Of a DNA stretch of 64,000 nt, positions 54,601 through 62,730 are shown one piece after another. The notes under the pieces were generated by a model. That model saw only the letters and a program-made list of their open reading frames with translations, did no database searches and had not been told where the DNA came from. A program made the translations under genes and the position numbers. The stretch covers positions 4,058,709-4,122,708 of the forward strand of contig CP043547.1 of NCBI GenBank assembly GCA_009664345.1, written 5' to 3'. Every line of letters starts with the position of its first letter. The first letter of the stretch is position 1. Source of the stretch: Planctomycetales bacterium 10988 (GTDB lineage Bacteria > Planctomycetota > Planctomycetia > Pirellulales > Pb10988).

Positions 54601-55344
54601 GATTGGGAAACCGCAGTTCAACGAGTCTCGGAAGTTTTTGGCTTGGCGATCTCACGGCTGCTGAATGCGTCGAACTTGACGATGTTGGCCTCCAAGGTGG
54701 AAGAGAGCGTCGGCGATCTGAAGTCCGACTGCGACATGCTGCCGGATCGTCTGCAACTGATCCTGAAGAATTTGGGCATTGCCGAAATTGAAATCGGGAA
54801 GGCCGACCGAGTACGCACGGCGAAGGCAGTCCGCAAGCTGCTTGAAGACTGCGAAGGGAAGGAAGCCACCGCTCTCGTGGGTGCGATTGCTTCAGCCTCG
54901 GTGGAAACCTCGGGAACGGCAATGGGCCGCAGCTTCAAGTCGGCGACTTCCGTTCTCGACTGTTTGCGGAACACCAAGTGGGATTTGTTCGAAGGCGTTT
55001 CCCATCTGGCCGATGAGCGAAAGACGCAGGCCGACATGCTGATTCAGGACGTGCAATCGGCGTTGTGTACTGATGAGTTGGCGTTGGCTGGCGGGTTAGC
55101 CTCGAAATTGTCTGAGGCTGAAAGTCGAGCGGTCAAACTGCTGACGCCGCCCAAACCCAAGCCCGATGATCCGCCACCTCCACCGCCGCCGAAGCAGGGC
55201 TGGAAGCAAGTTGGGACCGGCAGTCGTTCCCGCTTGAGTCACGACGAATCTCTGGAAGAGGCTCAAGGTCTAATCCAAAAGTTGGAACAGAACGACAAGC
55301 TCAGGCTCACGATCCACTGGACGTTGGAGGAGGAGTCTGAATGA
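51667..55344 (+). CDS. pglY: PglY-type P-loop ATPase of type 2 BREX
   Basis: 1225 residues from ATG 51667. Walker A reads LHGSFGSGKSHFMAVL near residues 69-84 and a Walker B-like YDGLILFLDELILWL near 259. A Gly-rich loop (GGSGGGGGWGK) near 180 follows. A Pro-rich linker of about 20 residues sits near the C-terminus. Family members of about 1200 residues are found in type 2 BREX in this exact position. The start overlaps the pglX stop by one base and its stop overlaps pglZ (ATGA). Confidence 0.92.
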   Translation: MDKLISDILELPDKVRKGDFVLNLSKGVNEPGKTLEQYVVTPQLVASFDDALGFIRSAVDASNSKACYLHGSFGSGKSHFMAVLHLLLQHNSEVRSIPELASVCDKNQWVEDKKFLLVPYHMIGSRSMESAILGGYVDYVQDQHAGAPLPGVYLADEIFENAKQLRERLGDEKFFEDLNKGGSGGGGGWGKLEGWNAERFDAAIEAPPKSKERSQLVGKLVENIFTAFRGIAQGKDEAYVDLDEGLAIISEHAKTLGYDGLILFLDELILWLATHSADLNFVQTEGNKLAKLVESRKAERPVPIISFVARQRDLRDLIGENVTGVESLNFSDVLSHWEGRFHTIALEDRNLPVIAQKRVLKPKDDACKAELEQAFEQTAKVRQEIMEVLLTREADRAMFKQVYPFSPALIQALVAVSSALQRERTALKIMLQLLVNRRDTLRLGDVIPLGDLWDVVAHGDEAFTDVMRVRFENAKKLYQNKLRPMLEQQHEIDFEVDKQRAKENEEIADRLARFENDDRLVKSMLLSSLVQGVDALKNMTCTRLAALNHGTIRSRIPGREHQVVAQKLRTWAGICGELRVEGDPANPTVSLELEGVDTESLIEAARVFDNPGNRQSRIRGMLFQSLGIPDQDEMFIGHNFVWRGSRRSCDVLFSNVRALPDESLRSSDEWKLILDFPFDSEGHTPIEDLDRLNQFRDKNEAHRTIVWLPSFFSTRTQGELGKLVIIDHLLRGSNLDQYAKHLSMQDRETARLLLKNQQSALQSRINQVVEAAYAIRSEPTPGSLDSAYDMSESHFQSLFPSLMLQRPVGANLGEALEHLLDQALSHQYPKHPKFGQEIKLGKDLKQVLAACQEAARTQDGRIIVDDKSVRPKLRNICNPLDLGQMHETPFVLGTFWKTHFNRMLAQSGQPHPTVADLRRWMDQPDERGLPREIQNLLVLVYADQTNRSFVRYGGNCSPTLDDMPNELELVEQQLPDVKDWETAVQRVSEVFGLAISRLLNASNLTMLASKVEESVGDLKSDCDMLPDRLQLILKNLGIAEIEIGKADRVRTAKAVRKLLEDCEGKEATALVGAIASASVETSGTAMGRSFKSATSVLDCLRNTKWDLFEGVSHLADERKTQADMLIQDVQSALCTDELALAGGLASKLSEAESRAVKLLTPPKPKPDDPPPPPPPKQGWKQVGTGSRSRLSHDESLEEAQGLIQKLEQNDKLRLTIHWTLEEESE

Positions 55345-58040
55345 ACGTCGGCATGTTGAGTTCACAGCAAGTGCGTTCCCTCGTGGAAGACAAGTGGCAG
55401 CGTGACATCGACGCCGTGGCTGTGGGTCTGCACGTTGCATCCTCGATGCAGGGACCGGGCGAAGTCGAATTTGAATTCGGCAACGCCAAGGTCGTTCGTG
55501 CGGATACCGTATTCGAAGTTCGTGAAGCACTTCTGGGTGCCGAGAAAGACAATACTCGAATCGTCGTTCTAACCGGGCTTCAGCAGAACGATCTTGGGCA
55601 CGATGTCGTTGGTCGTTTGGCTCGCAGCCGATTGTTCCCTGTCGATCACTGGGCCAGTCTGTGTTCGCTGTTCAAGGCGAAGGAACTGGATCGTTCGATT
55701 TGCGAACCGGCTATCGCACAGGCGTTGATGGAATACGCTCCGCCTGACGGTTATCCGCCCGTGTCGGCTGGGCTGCTGGATGGCGGAACGGTCTGGCGAG
55801 CGATCTGTCGTCACGTCTTTGATATGGGCGAGCGGGAACCCGATCTCGTGTCGTTGTTGCTATGGGCGTCATCGGAGAAAGGCACGAAGCGGTACGAGAA
55901 GGCGGGTGAAGAGATTGGTGCCAGTCTCCGTCGTCGGCTGGTCCACAATCTCGGCGATGCTGCGGATTCCATCCTGAACTTCATCGAAAGCAAGTCCGGG
56001 CCGGATGCTTTGGCGCTGGCTGTCGTGTGTCAGGTCGTGTTCGGGGCCGGTGATTATTCCACCCTCGACGCCGCTGCCGCTCGGATGGAGCAGTACCACG
56101 GGAACAAACCCATTCCCAAGACCGTGGGACGCACATTGGGCAAGATTGCCGTGGATGCGATTGCCGATCTCGACCGGCATGATGATCCCCGAATCGCCCA
56201 ACAGCATTTGCAGCGAGCCGATGAACTCATCAAACAGTTTCTCTGTGAAGACCACGCCCATCGCAACACGCTTTCCCGATTGTCGTTCGAACAAAGACTG
56301 GGACGCCTCGGCCACGCCATTAAAACGGCAGTCGAAGAGACGACCGAGGACAAAATCACGGCCTGCGAAGTGCGACTGGAAGAGATCGCCGAACACCGAA
56401 TGGCGAAACTGGGACGCAACAAAGATCAAGTCTCCAAAGCGGAGATGGCGGTGCGGCTGGTCCGTTGGCTGAAGCAGAAACCCGGCAAGCACACTTCGTT
56501 CGCCGATCAAGCCAACTACCACATTAAAGAGATGTCGTTCGTGGACTGGGCACGGGAGCCGCTGTGCCGTGGCGAAGACGTGGCCGATCTGTCAGCGGCC
56601 TATCAGCTTCTCGACCAAACAGTCCTCAAGATTCGTGAAGAGAGAAGCCACGCTTTCGCCAAGTCGTTGGCCGACTGGACGGCAGTAGGTTCAAAGCAGG
56701 CTGGCGTGCTTGGCGTCGAGGATGTGCTGAGCAGCGTTGTCAGCAAGGTCGTCGAAGCAGGCAACAAAGTTCTGCTGGTCGTGCTGGATGGAATGAGTTG
56801 GGCTGTCTGCCATGAATTGCTGGAAGACATCCGGCAAGACCATTGGTTTGAATCGACGCTGGACGAGTCCGGCGCACCGCCTGCGCCAGTGATCGCAACT
56901 ATCCCCAGCGTGACCAATTATTCCCGAGCAACCTTGTTGTCTGGCAAACTCACGCATGGGGCACAGAACGTTGAAGATCGGAACTTCAGGGAACACAAAG
57001 CACTCGTAGAGGCTTGTGACAAACGATATCCGCCCGTGTTGTTCCACAAGAAGGACATCACGGAAGGCAATCGAGGAGCAGTCTCCGAAGAGCTTTCCAA
57101 GAAGGTGCTTTCGCAGGTCTATAAGGCGGTCGGGGTTGTCATCAATGCCATCGATGATCGTCTCGCCAATGCCCAGCAGGTGATCGATCACTGGTCGCTG
57201 AGTCGCATCAATCCTCTACGGGCTTTGCTGCGACTGGCACGAGACTCAGGCCGGGTCGTCATCCTCGCCAGCGATCACGGACACGTTTGGCATCGGCCTG
57301 ACGGCACCAATCGTCGCCACGACGACAGCAGCCGTTGGCGCATGAACGATGGCAAGTGCATGGAAGATGAAATCGTCATCGAAGGTGAGCGAGTTGTCGC
57401 TGGTGAGAAGTCGATCATCGTGCCGTGGTCGGAAGGTGTTTACTACAAGGTCCAGCACAACGGCTACCACGGAGGGGCGACCCCGCAGGAAATGGTCTGT
57501 CCCTTAATCTTGTTGACCGACAAGACCAGTGCCTACACCGGACTGGTACGCTGCGAGTACCCCAAGCCCGATTGGTGGTCGGCAGCCCCCGTCGCTACGC
57601 CCAAAGTCGAAGAGCCACAAGTCACGATTACCGTGCCTCAAAAAGTTGGTCCTCCGACCCTCTTCGATATGGAGCCGGAAGAGAAACCGGCTTCGAAGCC
57701 CGAGGCGGAAGCGAAGCCTACGGCAGACGGAGCCAATTGGATCGTGGCGCTGCTGAAGTCACAGGCTTACAAAGACCAGAAAGCGATGATCCGCCGACAC
57801 CCGGTCGAGAACGATGTCATGCAGGCATGTCTGTCGGCATTGGCTGCGAGCGGTGGGATCATGACTCCGACTGCCTTCGCCAAGGCTGCGGAGGTGTCGA
57901 TGGCTCGACTGGACGGATTGGTCGTGAAGATGCAGCGTGTCCTCAACGTCGATGGATACGAGATTCTCACCTTGGATCGGAACGAGAACCGTGTGGAACT
58001 GAATGTTGGCAAATTGAAACGCCAATTCGATTTGGATTGA
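55341..58040 (+). CDS. pglZ: PglZ, alkaline phosphatase superfamily protein of BREX
   Basis: 899 residues. The PglZ domain shows KVLLVVLDGMSWAVCHELLE near 477 with the metal-binding Asp and a SDHGHVW segment near 643, both typical of the alkaline phosphatase fold. PglZ is the signature protein of all BREX types. The C-terminus has an acidic/Pro linker and a helical end. Translationally coupled to pglY by an ATGA overlap, and 7 nt before brxD. Confidence 0.95.
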   Translation: MNVGMLSSQQVRSLVEDKWQRDIDAVAVGLHVASSMQGPGEVEFEFGNAKVVRADTVFEVREALLGAEKDNTRIVVLTGLQQNDLGHDVVGRLARSRLFPVDHWASLCSLFKAKELDRSICEPAIAQALMEYAPPDGYPPVSAGLLDGGTVWRAICRHVFDMGEREPDLVSLLLWASSEKGTKRYEKAGEEIGASLRRRLVHNLGDAADSILNFIESKSGPDALALAVVCQVVFGAGDYSTLDAAAARMEQYHGNKPIPKTVGRTLGKIAVDAIADLDRHDDPRIAQQHLQRADELIKQFLCEDHAHRNTLSRLSFEQRLGRLGHAIKTAVEETTEDKITACEVRLEEIAEHRMAKLGRNKDQVSKAEMAVRLVRWLKQKPGKHTSFADQANYHIKEMSFVDWAREPLCRGEDVADLSAAYQLLDQTVLKIREERSHAFAKSLADWTAVGSKQAGVLGVEDVLSSVVSKVVEAGNKVLLVVLDGMSWAVCHELLEDIRQDHWFESTLDESGAPPAPVIATIPSVTNYSRATLLSGKLTHGAQNVEDRNFREHKALVEACDKRYPPVLFHKKDITEGNRGAVSEELSKKVLSQVYKAVGVVINAIDDRLANAQQVIDHWSLSRINPLRALLRLARDSGRVVILASDHGHVWHRPDGTNRRHDDSSRWRMNDGKCMEDEIVIEGERVVAGEKSIIVPWSEGVYYKVQHNGYHGGATPQEMVCPLILLTDKTSAYTGLVRCEYPKPDWWSAAPVATPKVEEPQVTITVPQKVGPPTLFDMEPEEKPASKPEAEAKPTADGANWIVALLKSQAYKDQKAMIRRHPVENDVMQACLSALAASGGIMTPTAFAKAAEVSMARLDGLVVKMQRVLNVDGYEILTLDRNENRVELNVGKLKRQFDLD

Positions 58041-58047
58041 GTGCATC

Positions 58048-59364
58048 ATGGAAATCAGCCCGGAACGACGCCGAGAGATCATCGCAGCCTTGCGAAAAGG
58101 CACGGTGCCACAACGTGGACTCGATTTCCTCGCTGTCGGCCTTCAACGTTTTGACAGCGTGATTGCCGAAGAACTGACAGACGTGGCTCAGGGGAGTGCA
58201 ATCTTCAAGGCCGTTCGTGGTGAGTACGGTTGCGGCAAGACGTTCTTTGCTCGCTGGGTGCAGGAGTTTGCCAAGAAGCAGGGATTTGCGACCGCTGAAG
58301 TTCAGATTTCCGAGACAGAAACTCCGCTGCACCGATTGGAAACCGTTTATCGCCGAGCGATGGAGCAGCTTTCAACACCCGACTGTTTCCTCGGGGCGTT
58401 TCGTTCGATCCTCGACGGATGGTTCTACGGACTCGAAGAAGATGTGTTGGCCGAGGGGACCATCGATCCAAGTGATGAAAAAGCTCTGGCGGATCGAGCG
58501 GATGAACTGTTGGAGCAACGACTCGTCGAGATCACTCGGGCGACACCACAGTTTGCTGCCGCACTCCGGTCCTATCGCACCTCACAGCGAAATGGAGACC
58601 ACGCCACCGCCGAAGGTCTTGCCGGTTGGTTGGCCGGGCAACCACATGTCGCCGCCTCGATCAAACGAGAAGCGGGGATCAAGGGAGACGTGGACCACTT
58701 TGCAGCGCTGAGTTTCCTGCGAGGACTGTTGCTGATCCTAAAGGATTCCGGGTTCTCTGGGCTGGTGCTGGTGCTGGACGAGATCGAAACGATCCAACGT
58801 GTTCGTTCGGACGTGCGTGAGAAGGGTCTAAACGCACTGCGCCAGTTGCTTGACGACATCGATGGTGGTCGGTTTCCCGGCCTGTACTTGGTCATCACTG
58901 GCACGCCTGCCTTTTACGACGGACCACAGGGAATTCAGCGCCTTGAACCTTTGGCTCAACGCCTGCATGTGGATTTTCCGAGCAATGCGCAGTTCGACAA
59001 TCCACGGGCGGTGCAGTTGCGATTGACGACCTTCGACCATGATCGATTGGTGGAAGTCGGAACCAAGGTCCGAGATTTGTTTGCCGCTGACTGCAAGGCT
59101 CCCGAAAGGGTGCGTTCGCTGGCCAATACCGAGTACATCGACACGCTCGCCCGATCAATGACTGGCAAGCTTGGCGGCAAGGTTGGAATCACGCCCCGGC
59201 TGTTTCTCAAGAAGCTCGTCGTCAATGTGCTGGACACAATCGATTTGCATGACTCGTTTGACCCTCGAAAAGACTACGAATTGACGCTGAGCAGCAACGA
59301 GATGACCCCCGTGGAGCGAGAAGCTCAGGCCCAGAATGTGGATGACATTGAGTTAGATTTGTGA
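58048..59364 (+). CDS. brxD: BrxD-type ATPase (DUF2791)
   Basis: 438 residues. Starts MEISPERRREIIAALRKGTV. Walker A GEYGCGKTFFARW at about 57, Walker B LVLVLDEIET near 240, and a VITGTPAFYDG segment near 290 typical of BREX ATP-binding protein BrxD. It is expected to accompany the helicase BrxHI in type 2 systems. The next gene begins at GTG 59361, overlapping the TGA stop. Confidence 0.93.
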   Translation: MEISPERRREIIAALRKGTVPQRGLDFLAVGLQRFDSVIAEELTDVAQGSAIFKAVRGEYGCGKTFFARWVQEFAKKQGFATAEVQISETETPLHRLETVYRRAMEQLSTPDCFLGAFRSILDGWFYGLEEDVLAEGTIDPSDEKALADRADELLEQRLVEITRATPQFAAALRSYRTSQRNGDHATAEGLAGWLAGQPHVAASIKREAGIKGDVDHFAALSFLRGLLLILKDSGFSGLVLVLDEIETIQRVRSDVREKGLNALRQLLDDIDGGRFPGLYLVITGTPAFYDGPQGIQRLEPLAQRLHVDFPSNAQFDNPRAVQLRLTTFDHDRLVEVGTKVRDLFAADCKAPERVRSLANTEYIDTLARSMTGKLGGKVGITPRLFLKKLVVNVLDTIDLHDSFDPRKDYELTLSSNEMTPVEREAQAQNVDDIELDL

Positions 59365-61451
59365 ATGCCTTTGACCGACTACATCCTGCACTCCAACATC
59401 ACATCGTGAACTCGCTCGGATGGCGAGACTTGCGAGAAGTGCAGTCGTTGTCGATTGAGGCGTACCTTACCGGAGCGAATCTGGTCATTCTTGCGCCGAC
59501 CGCTGGCGGGAAAACTGAATCGGCGTTCTTTCCAGTCATTTCCCAGATGCTCGATGAGTCGTGGTCCGGCGTTTCGATTCTCTATGTCAGCCCGATCAAA
59601 GCCCTGCTCAACAATCAGGAGCAGCGGCTCGACAAATACATGCGGTTGGTTGGTCGGCGAGCCGCACTTTGGCATGGGGACACGTCACAGAGTGAGCGTA
59701 AGCAGATACTCGCCGAGCAGCCAGACTGCCTGCTGACGACGCCCGAGTCTTTGGAAGTCCTGTTGGTTTCACAGAAGGTGGATCATCACCAGTTCTTCAG
59801 CAACGTGAAAGTTGTCGTGATCGATGAACTTCACGCCTTTGCGGGTGATGATCGTGGCTGGCACTTGCTGTCGGTATTCTCCCGTATCGGCAAGATCGCC
59901 AAGCAAGATATTCAGCGGATTGGGCTGTCCGCCACGGTCGGCAATCCCCAAGAGATGCTGGAATGGCTCTCATCAGGTTCCGAGCGACCACAGGAAGTCG
60001 TCTGGCCGAAGGGGAGTGATTCCCAGACCCCCGACGTACAACTCGACTTCGTGGGTTCGCTCGCCAATGCCGCCAAGGTTATCAGCCTGCTTCATCAAGG
60101 TGAGAAGCGACTGGTGTTCTGCGACAGCCGCTCACGGGTCGAACAATTGGCGGTCTCGCTTCGACAGCATGGCATCGACACGTTTGTTTCCCACAGTTCG
60201 CTCGGCATCGATGAACGTCGGCAGGCTGAAGAAGCATTTGCACAGCGTCAGAACTGCGTCATCGTTGCAACAAGTTCCTTGGAACTTGGCCTCGATGTCG
60301 GCGATCTCGACCGGGTGATTCAAATAGATGCTCCCGGCACGGTGTCGTCGTTTCTGCAACGCATGGGGCGCACAGGGCGTCGTTCGGGCACAAGCCGGAA
60401 CTGCTTGTTCCTTGCGACCAATGACGAAGGACTTCTACGAGCAGCGGCCCTGATCGAGCTTTGGCAGCGTGGCTATGTTGAGCCGGTCCAAGCGCCGCCG
60501 TGCCCTTATCACATCCTCGCTCAGCAGTTGATGGCTCTGATCCTTCAGGAACGGGGCATCGGGCAGTCGCAATGGCTTCCGTGGTTAGAAAACGTCTCTG
60601 GCTTCTCTGAGATGTCAAAAGAGAAGATCACTGAACTCGTCGAGTTCATGGTCGCCAAAGGCATCTTGTGGAGTGACAACGGCATCTTGGCGTTTGCCCC
60701 GGAAGGCGAGAACACTTTTGGTCGGCGAAACTTCATGGACATCCTCTCCGTGTTTACTTCGCCGCCGTTGTTCAAGGTGATGTCTGGTCAGAAGGAACTC
60801 GGCAACGTCCACGAGTCCACGTTCTATAAGCGAGAAGAAGGTCCGGCGATCTTGGTGCTGGCTGGGCGAAGCTGGAAGACGAAGCATCTGGACTGGAAAC
60901 GCCGGATTGCTCATGTCGAGCCAACCGACGAAAAGGGGCGATCACGTTGGCTTGGTGAGGGCCAGATGCTCAGCCATGCGGTCTGCCAGAGTATTCGCCG
61001 CATCCTCGCCACAGACGATGACGACCCAGCTTGGTCCCGACGAGCCGTGCAACAGTTTAACGAGATTCGAGACGACCACCCGTGGGTTTCACCAGATGCC
61101 ACCAGCCTTGTTCATCAACCAAACGGAGAAATTCGTTGGTGGACCTTCGCTGGGGGAGTCGCCAACGCACTTCTGGCGGACCACCTGAAATCTCATTGCG
61201 ACGTGAAAGCCGACAATCTCTGCCTGAGTTTTCCCACGGCTTCGTCACTCGAAAACGTGTCCGAATACATTGAGGGCGTCCAACCCGAGGCCGTCCAGCC
61301 GATCCCGAACATTGATGCGATGGAGAATTTGAAGTTCTCCGAATGCCTTTCTCCCGAGATTGCCGCTGAGGTTTTCACGTCTCGGTTCGATGATCGAAGA
61401 GCAGTCGCTCAAGCCATTGAGGAACGAAGGCGGGTAGTGGTACAGAACTGA
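59361..61451 (+). CDS. brxHI: BrxHI, Lhr-like helicase of type 2 BREX
   Basis: 696 residues from GTG 59361. Superfamily 2 helicase: VILAPTAGGKTESAFFP (motif I, near 45), VIDELHAF (motif II, near 153), GLSATVGN (motif III), and QRMGRTGRRSGTSRN (motif VI, near 335), then a winged-helix and accessory C-terminal region of the Lhr type. This is the sixth and last classical type 2 BREX gene. A short gap of 10 nt leads to the next gene, so the operon probably continues. Confidence 0.93.
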   Translation: MNAFDRLHPALQHHIVNSLGWRDLREVQSLSIEAYLTGANLVILAPTAGGKTESAFFPVISQMLDESWSGVSILYVSPIKALLNNQEQRLDKYMRLVGRRAALWHGDTSQSERKQILAEQPDCLLTTPESLEVLLVSQKVDHHQFFSNVKVVVIDELHAFAGDDRGWHLLSVFSRIGKIAKQDIQRIGLSATVGNPQEMLEWLSSGSERPQEVVWPKGSDSQTPDVQLDFVGSLANAAKVISLLHQGEKRLVFCDSRSRVEQLAVSLRQHGIDTFVSHSSLGIDERRQAEEAFAQRQNCVIVATSSLELGLDVGDLDRVIQIDAPGTVSSFLQRMGRTGRRSGTSRNCLFLATNDEGLLRAAALIELWQRGYVEPVQAPPCPYHILAQQLMALILQERGIGQSQWLPWLENVSGFSEMSKEKITELVEFMVAKGILWSDNGILAFAPEGENTFGRRNFMDILSVFTSPPLFKVMSGQKELGNVHESTFYKREEGPAILVLAGRSWKTKHLDWKRRIAHVEPTDEKGRSRWLGEGQMLSHAVCQSIRRILATDDDDPAWSRRAVQQFNEIRDDHPWVSPDATSLVHQPNGEIRWWTFAGGVANALLADHLKSHCDVKADNLCLSFPTASSLENVSEYIEGVQPEAVQPIPNIDAMENLKFSECLSPEIAAEVFTSRFDDRRAVAQAIEERRRVVVQN

Positions 61452-61461
61452 AAGGTGAATC

Positions 61462-62730
61462 GTGTCAGCAATTGGATGGGTCGATTTTTCATCAGAGCAT
61501 CGTGAGAAGGTCAAGTCGGTCATCGACCTGCTCTCCACTCCCGGTGTGGTTGATGAGCTTGGAATTGGCGTCATCCGTGATTCCTTCTCGGACTCGCTCT
61601 TTCCGGGCATCTCCACAATCCAGACACGAGCCAAATACTTCCTGACCGTTCCACGCATTTTCAAGGACTACGAAAAGCTGCCTGCCCACAAGCGGCGACG
61701 GCGAAAGCTGGCGGACTACCTGAACGATCATGAAAACCAGTGCATGGAGTGGATGGTCGAGAATCACTACGAAGACCCGCAGGATGGGATCATCGGCGAG
61801 TCCTTCGCCAATAAGCAAGGCGAGGTGCAGCGAAAGCCATCTTCTGCCTACTGGACCGGCATTCGACAGTTCGGATTGATCCGAACCAACCTTTCTCTTC
61901 AAGTCTTCTGCCGAAGATTCGCCAACCCGGATCAACCATTACGGGACTTGGTTGAGGGAAACGACAAACTGAAGGGCGATGATCCTGATGCGTCGGAGCA
62001 GGCGAACGAGACCATCAATGGACCGGATTACGAGGATGATTGGATCGAAGACCTGACGATCCACTTGTCGCATGAGGAGTCGTCATTTCTTTCTCGGCAG
62101 ATCGAGGCTCGTGTCCCGTTGAGTTTGCTGGGACAGATTCTTCTCGACAGCGACGTGCGACGGAAGTTCCTCGATCTGCCAAGCGATTGGAACTTCACGA
62201 CGCTTGCCGATGAAGCGGGTTTCATTGCCCAGTTTCCTGAAGAACTTCAGCGGACAATTGCCACGGCACGAGACTTCTGGCAACTCATGAATGGTGCGCA
62301 CATTCGCTACAACTGCCTCCTCCAAGAGAAGCACGGGACGAGCGGTTTGCGGGACGAGTTTGAAGGTAAGTGGGATGAATGGCTGGCCGAGTTGCAGTCC
62401 TTCCCGTGGCAGCGATGGGATACGGGGCGTCTTTGGGAGCAGACAAAGCTCCACCATCGGCGGGTCAAAGAATACACGATTGACTTTGTGCAGTCGTGGA
62501 TCGATGGCGTGTGCGAAAGCGCTGACACTGACCACCTCGACAATCTGGTCACGAAGCAAGAGCGGTTCAACAAGAAAGGACGTGCCCGGCTCCAGCCCAC
62601 GGCGGACGAGAGTGTCGGCAAGTGGATTGGCATTGCTGATCTGAATTACCGGCTGACGCAGGCACGGACCATCATCCGTGACATCGACCGAGGACTCGCA
62701 GCATCGGAGGGCGACGATGCTGGATATTAA
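61462..62730 (+). CDS. DUF6361-like protein linked to BREX
   Basis: 422 residues from GTG 61462, with GAAAGGTGA upstream. The start, GWVDFSSEHREKVKSVIDLL, then VDELGIGVIRDSF and STIQTRAKYFLTVPRI, match the DUF6361 family as I remember it, a family found beside defence and phospholipase-D genes. A basic KRRRRKLADYL stretch and a helical C-terminus follow. No known catalytic motif. It is translationally coupled to the PLD-like gene (14-base overlap). Role unknown. Confidence 0.8.
   Translation: MSAIGWVDFSSEHREKVKSVIDLLSTPGVVDELGIGVIRDSFSDSLFPGISTIQTRAKYFLTVPRIFKDYEKLPAHKRRRRKLADYLNDHENQCMEWMVENHYEDPQDGIIGESFANKQGEVQRKPSSAYWTGIRQFGLIRTNLSLQVFCRRFANPDQPLRDLVEGNDKLKGDDPDASEQANETINGPDYEDDWIEDLTIHLSHEESSFLSRQIEARVPLSLLGQILLDSDVRRKFLDLPSDWNFTTLADEAGFIAQFPEELQRTIATARDFWQLMNGAHIRYNCLLQEKHGTSGLRDEFEGKWDEWLAELQSFPWQRWDTGRLWEQTKLHHRRVKEYTIDFVQSWIDGVCESADTDHLDNLVTKQERFNKKGRARLQPTADESVGKWIGIADLNYRLTQARTIIRDIDRGLAASEGDDAGY

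Noticed and set aside
43814-61451. DISARM instead of BREX
   Set aside because: PglZ, PglY, BrxD and the Lhr-type helicase are present in type 2 BREX order; DrmA and DrmB are not seen.
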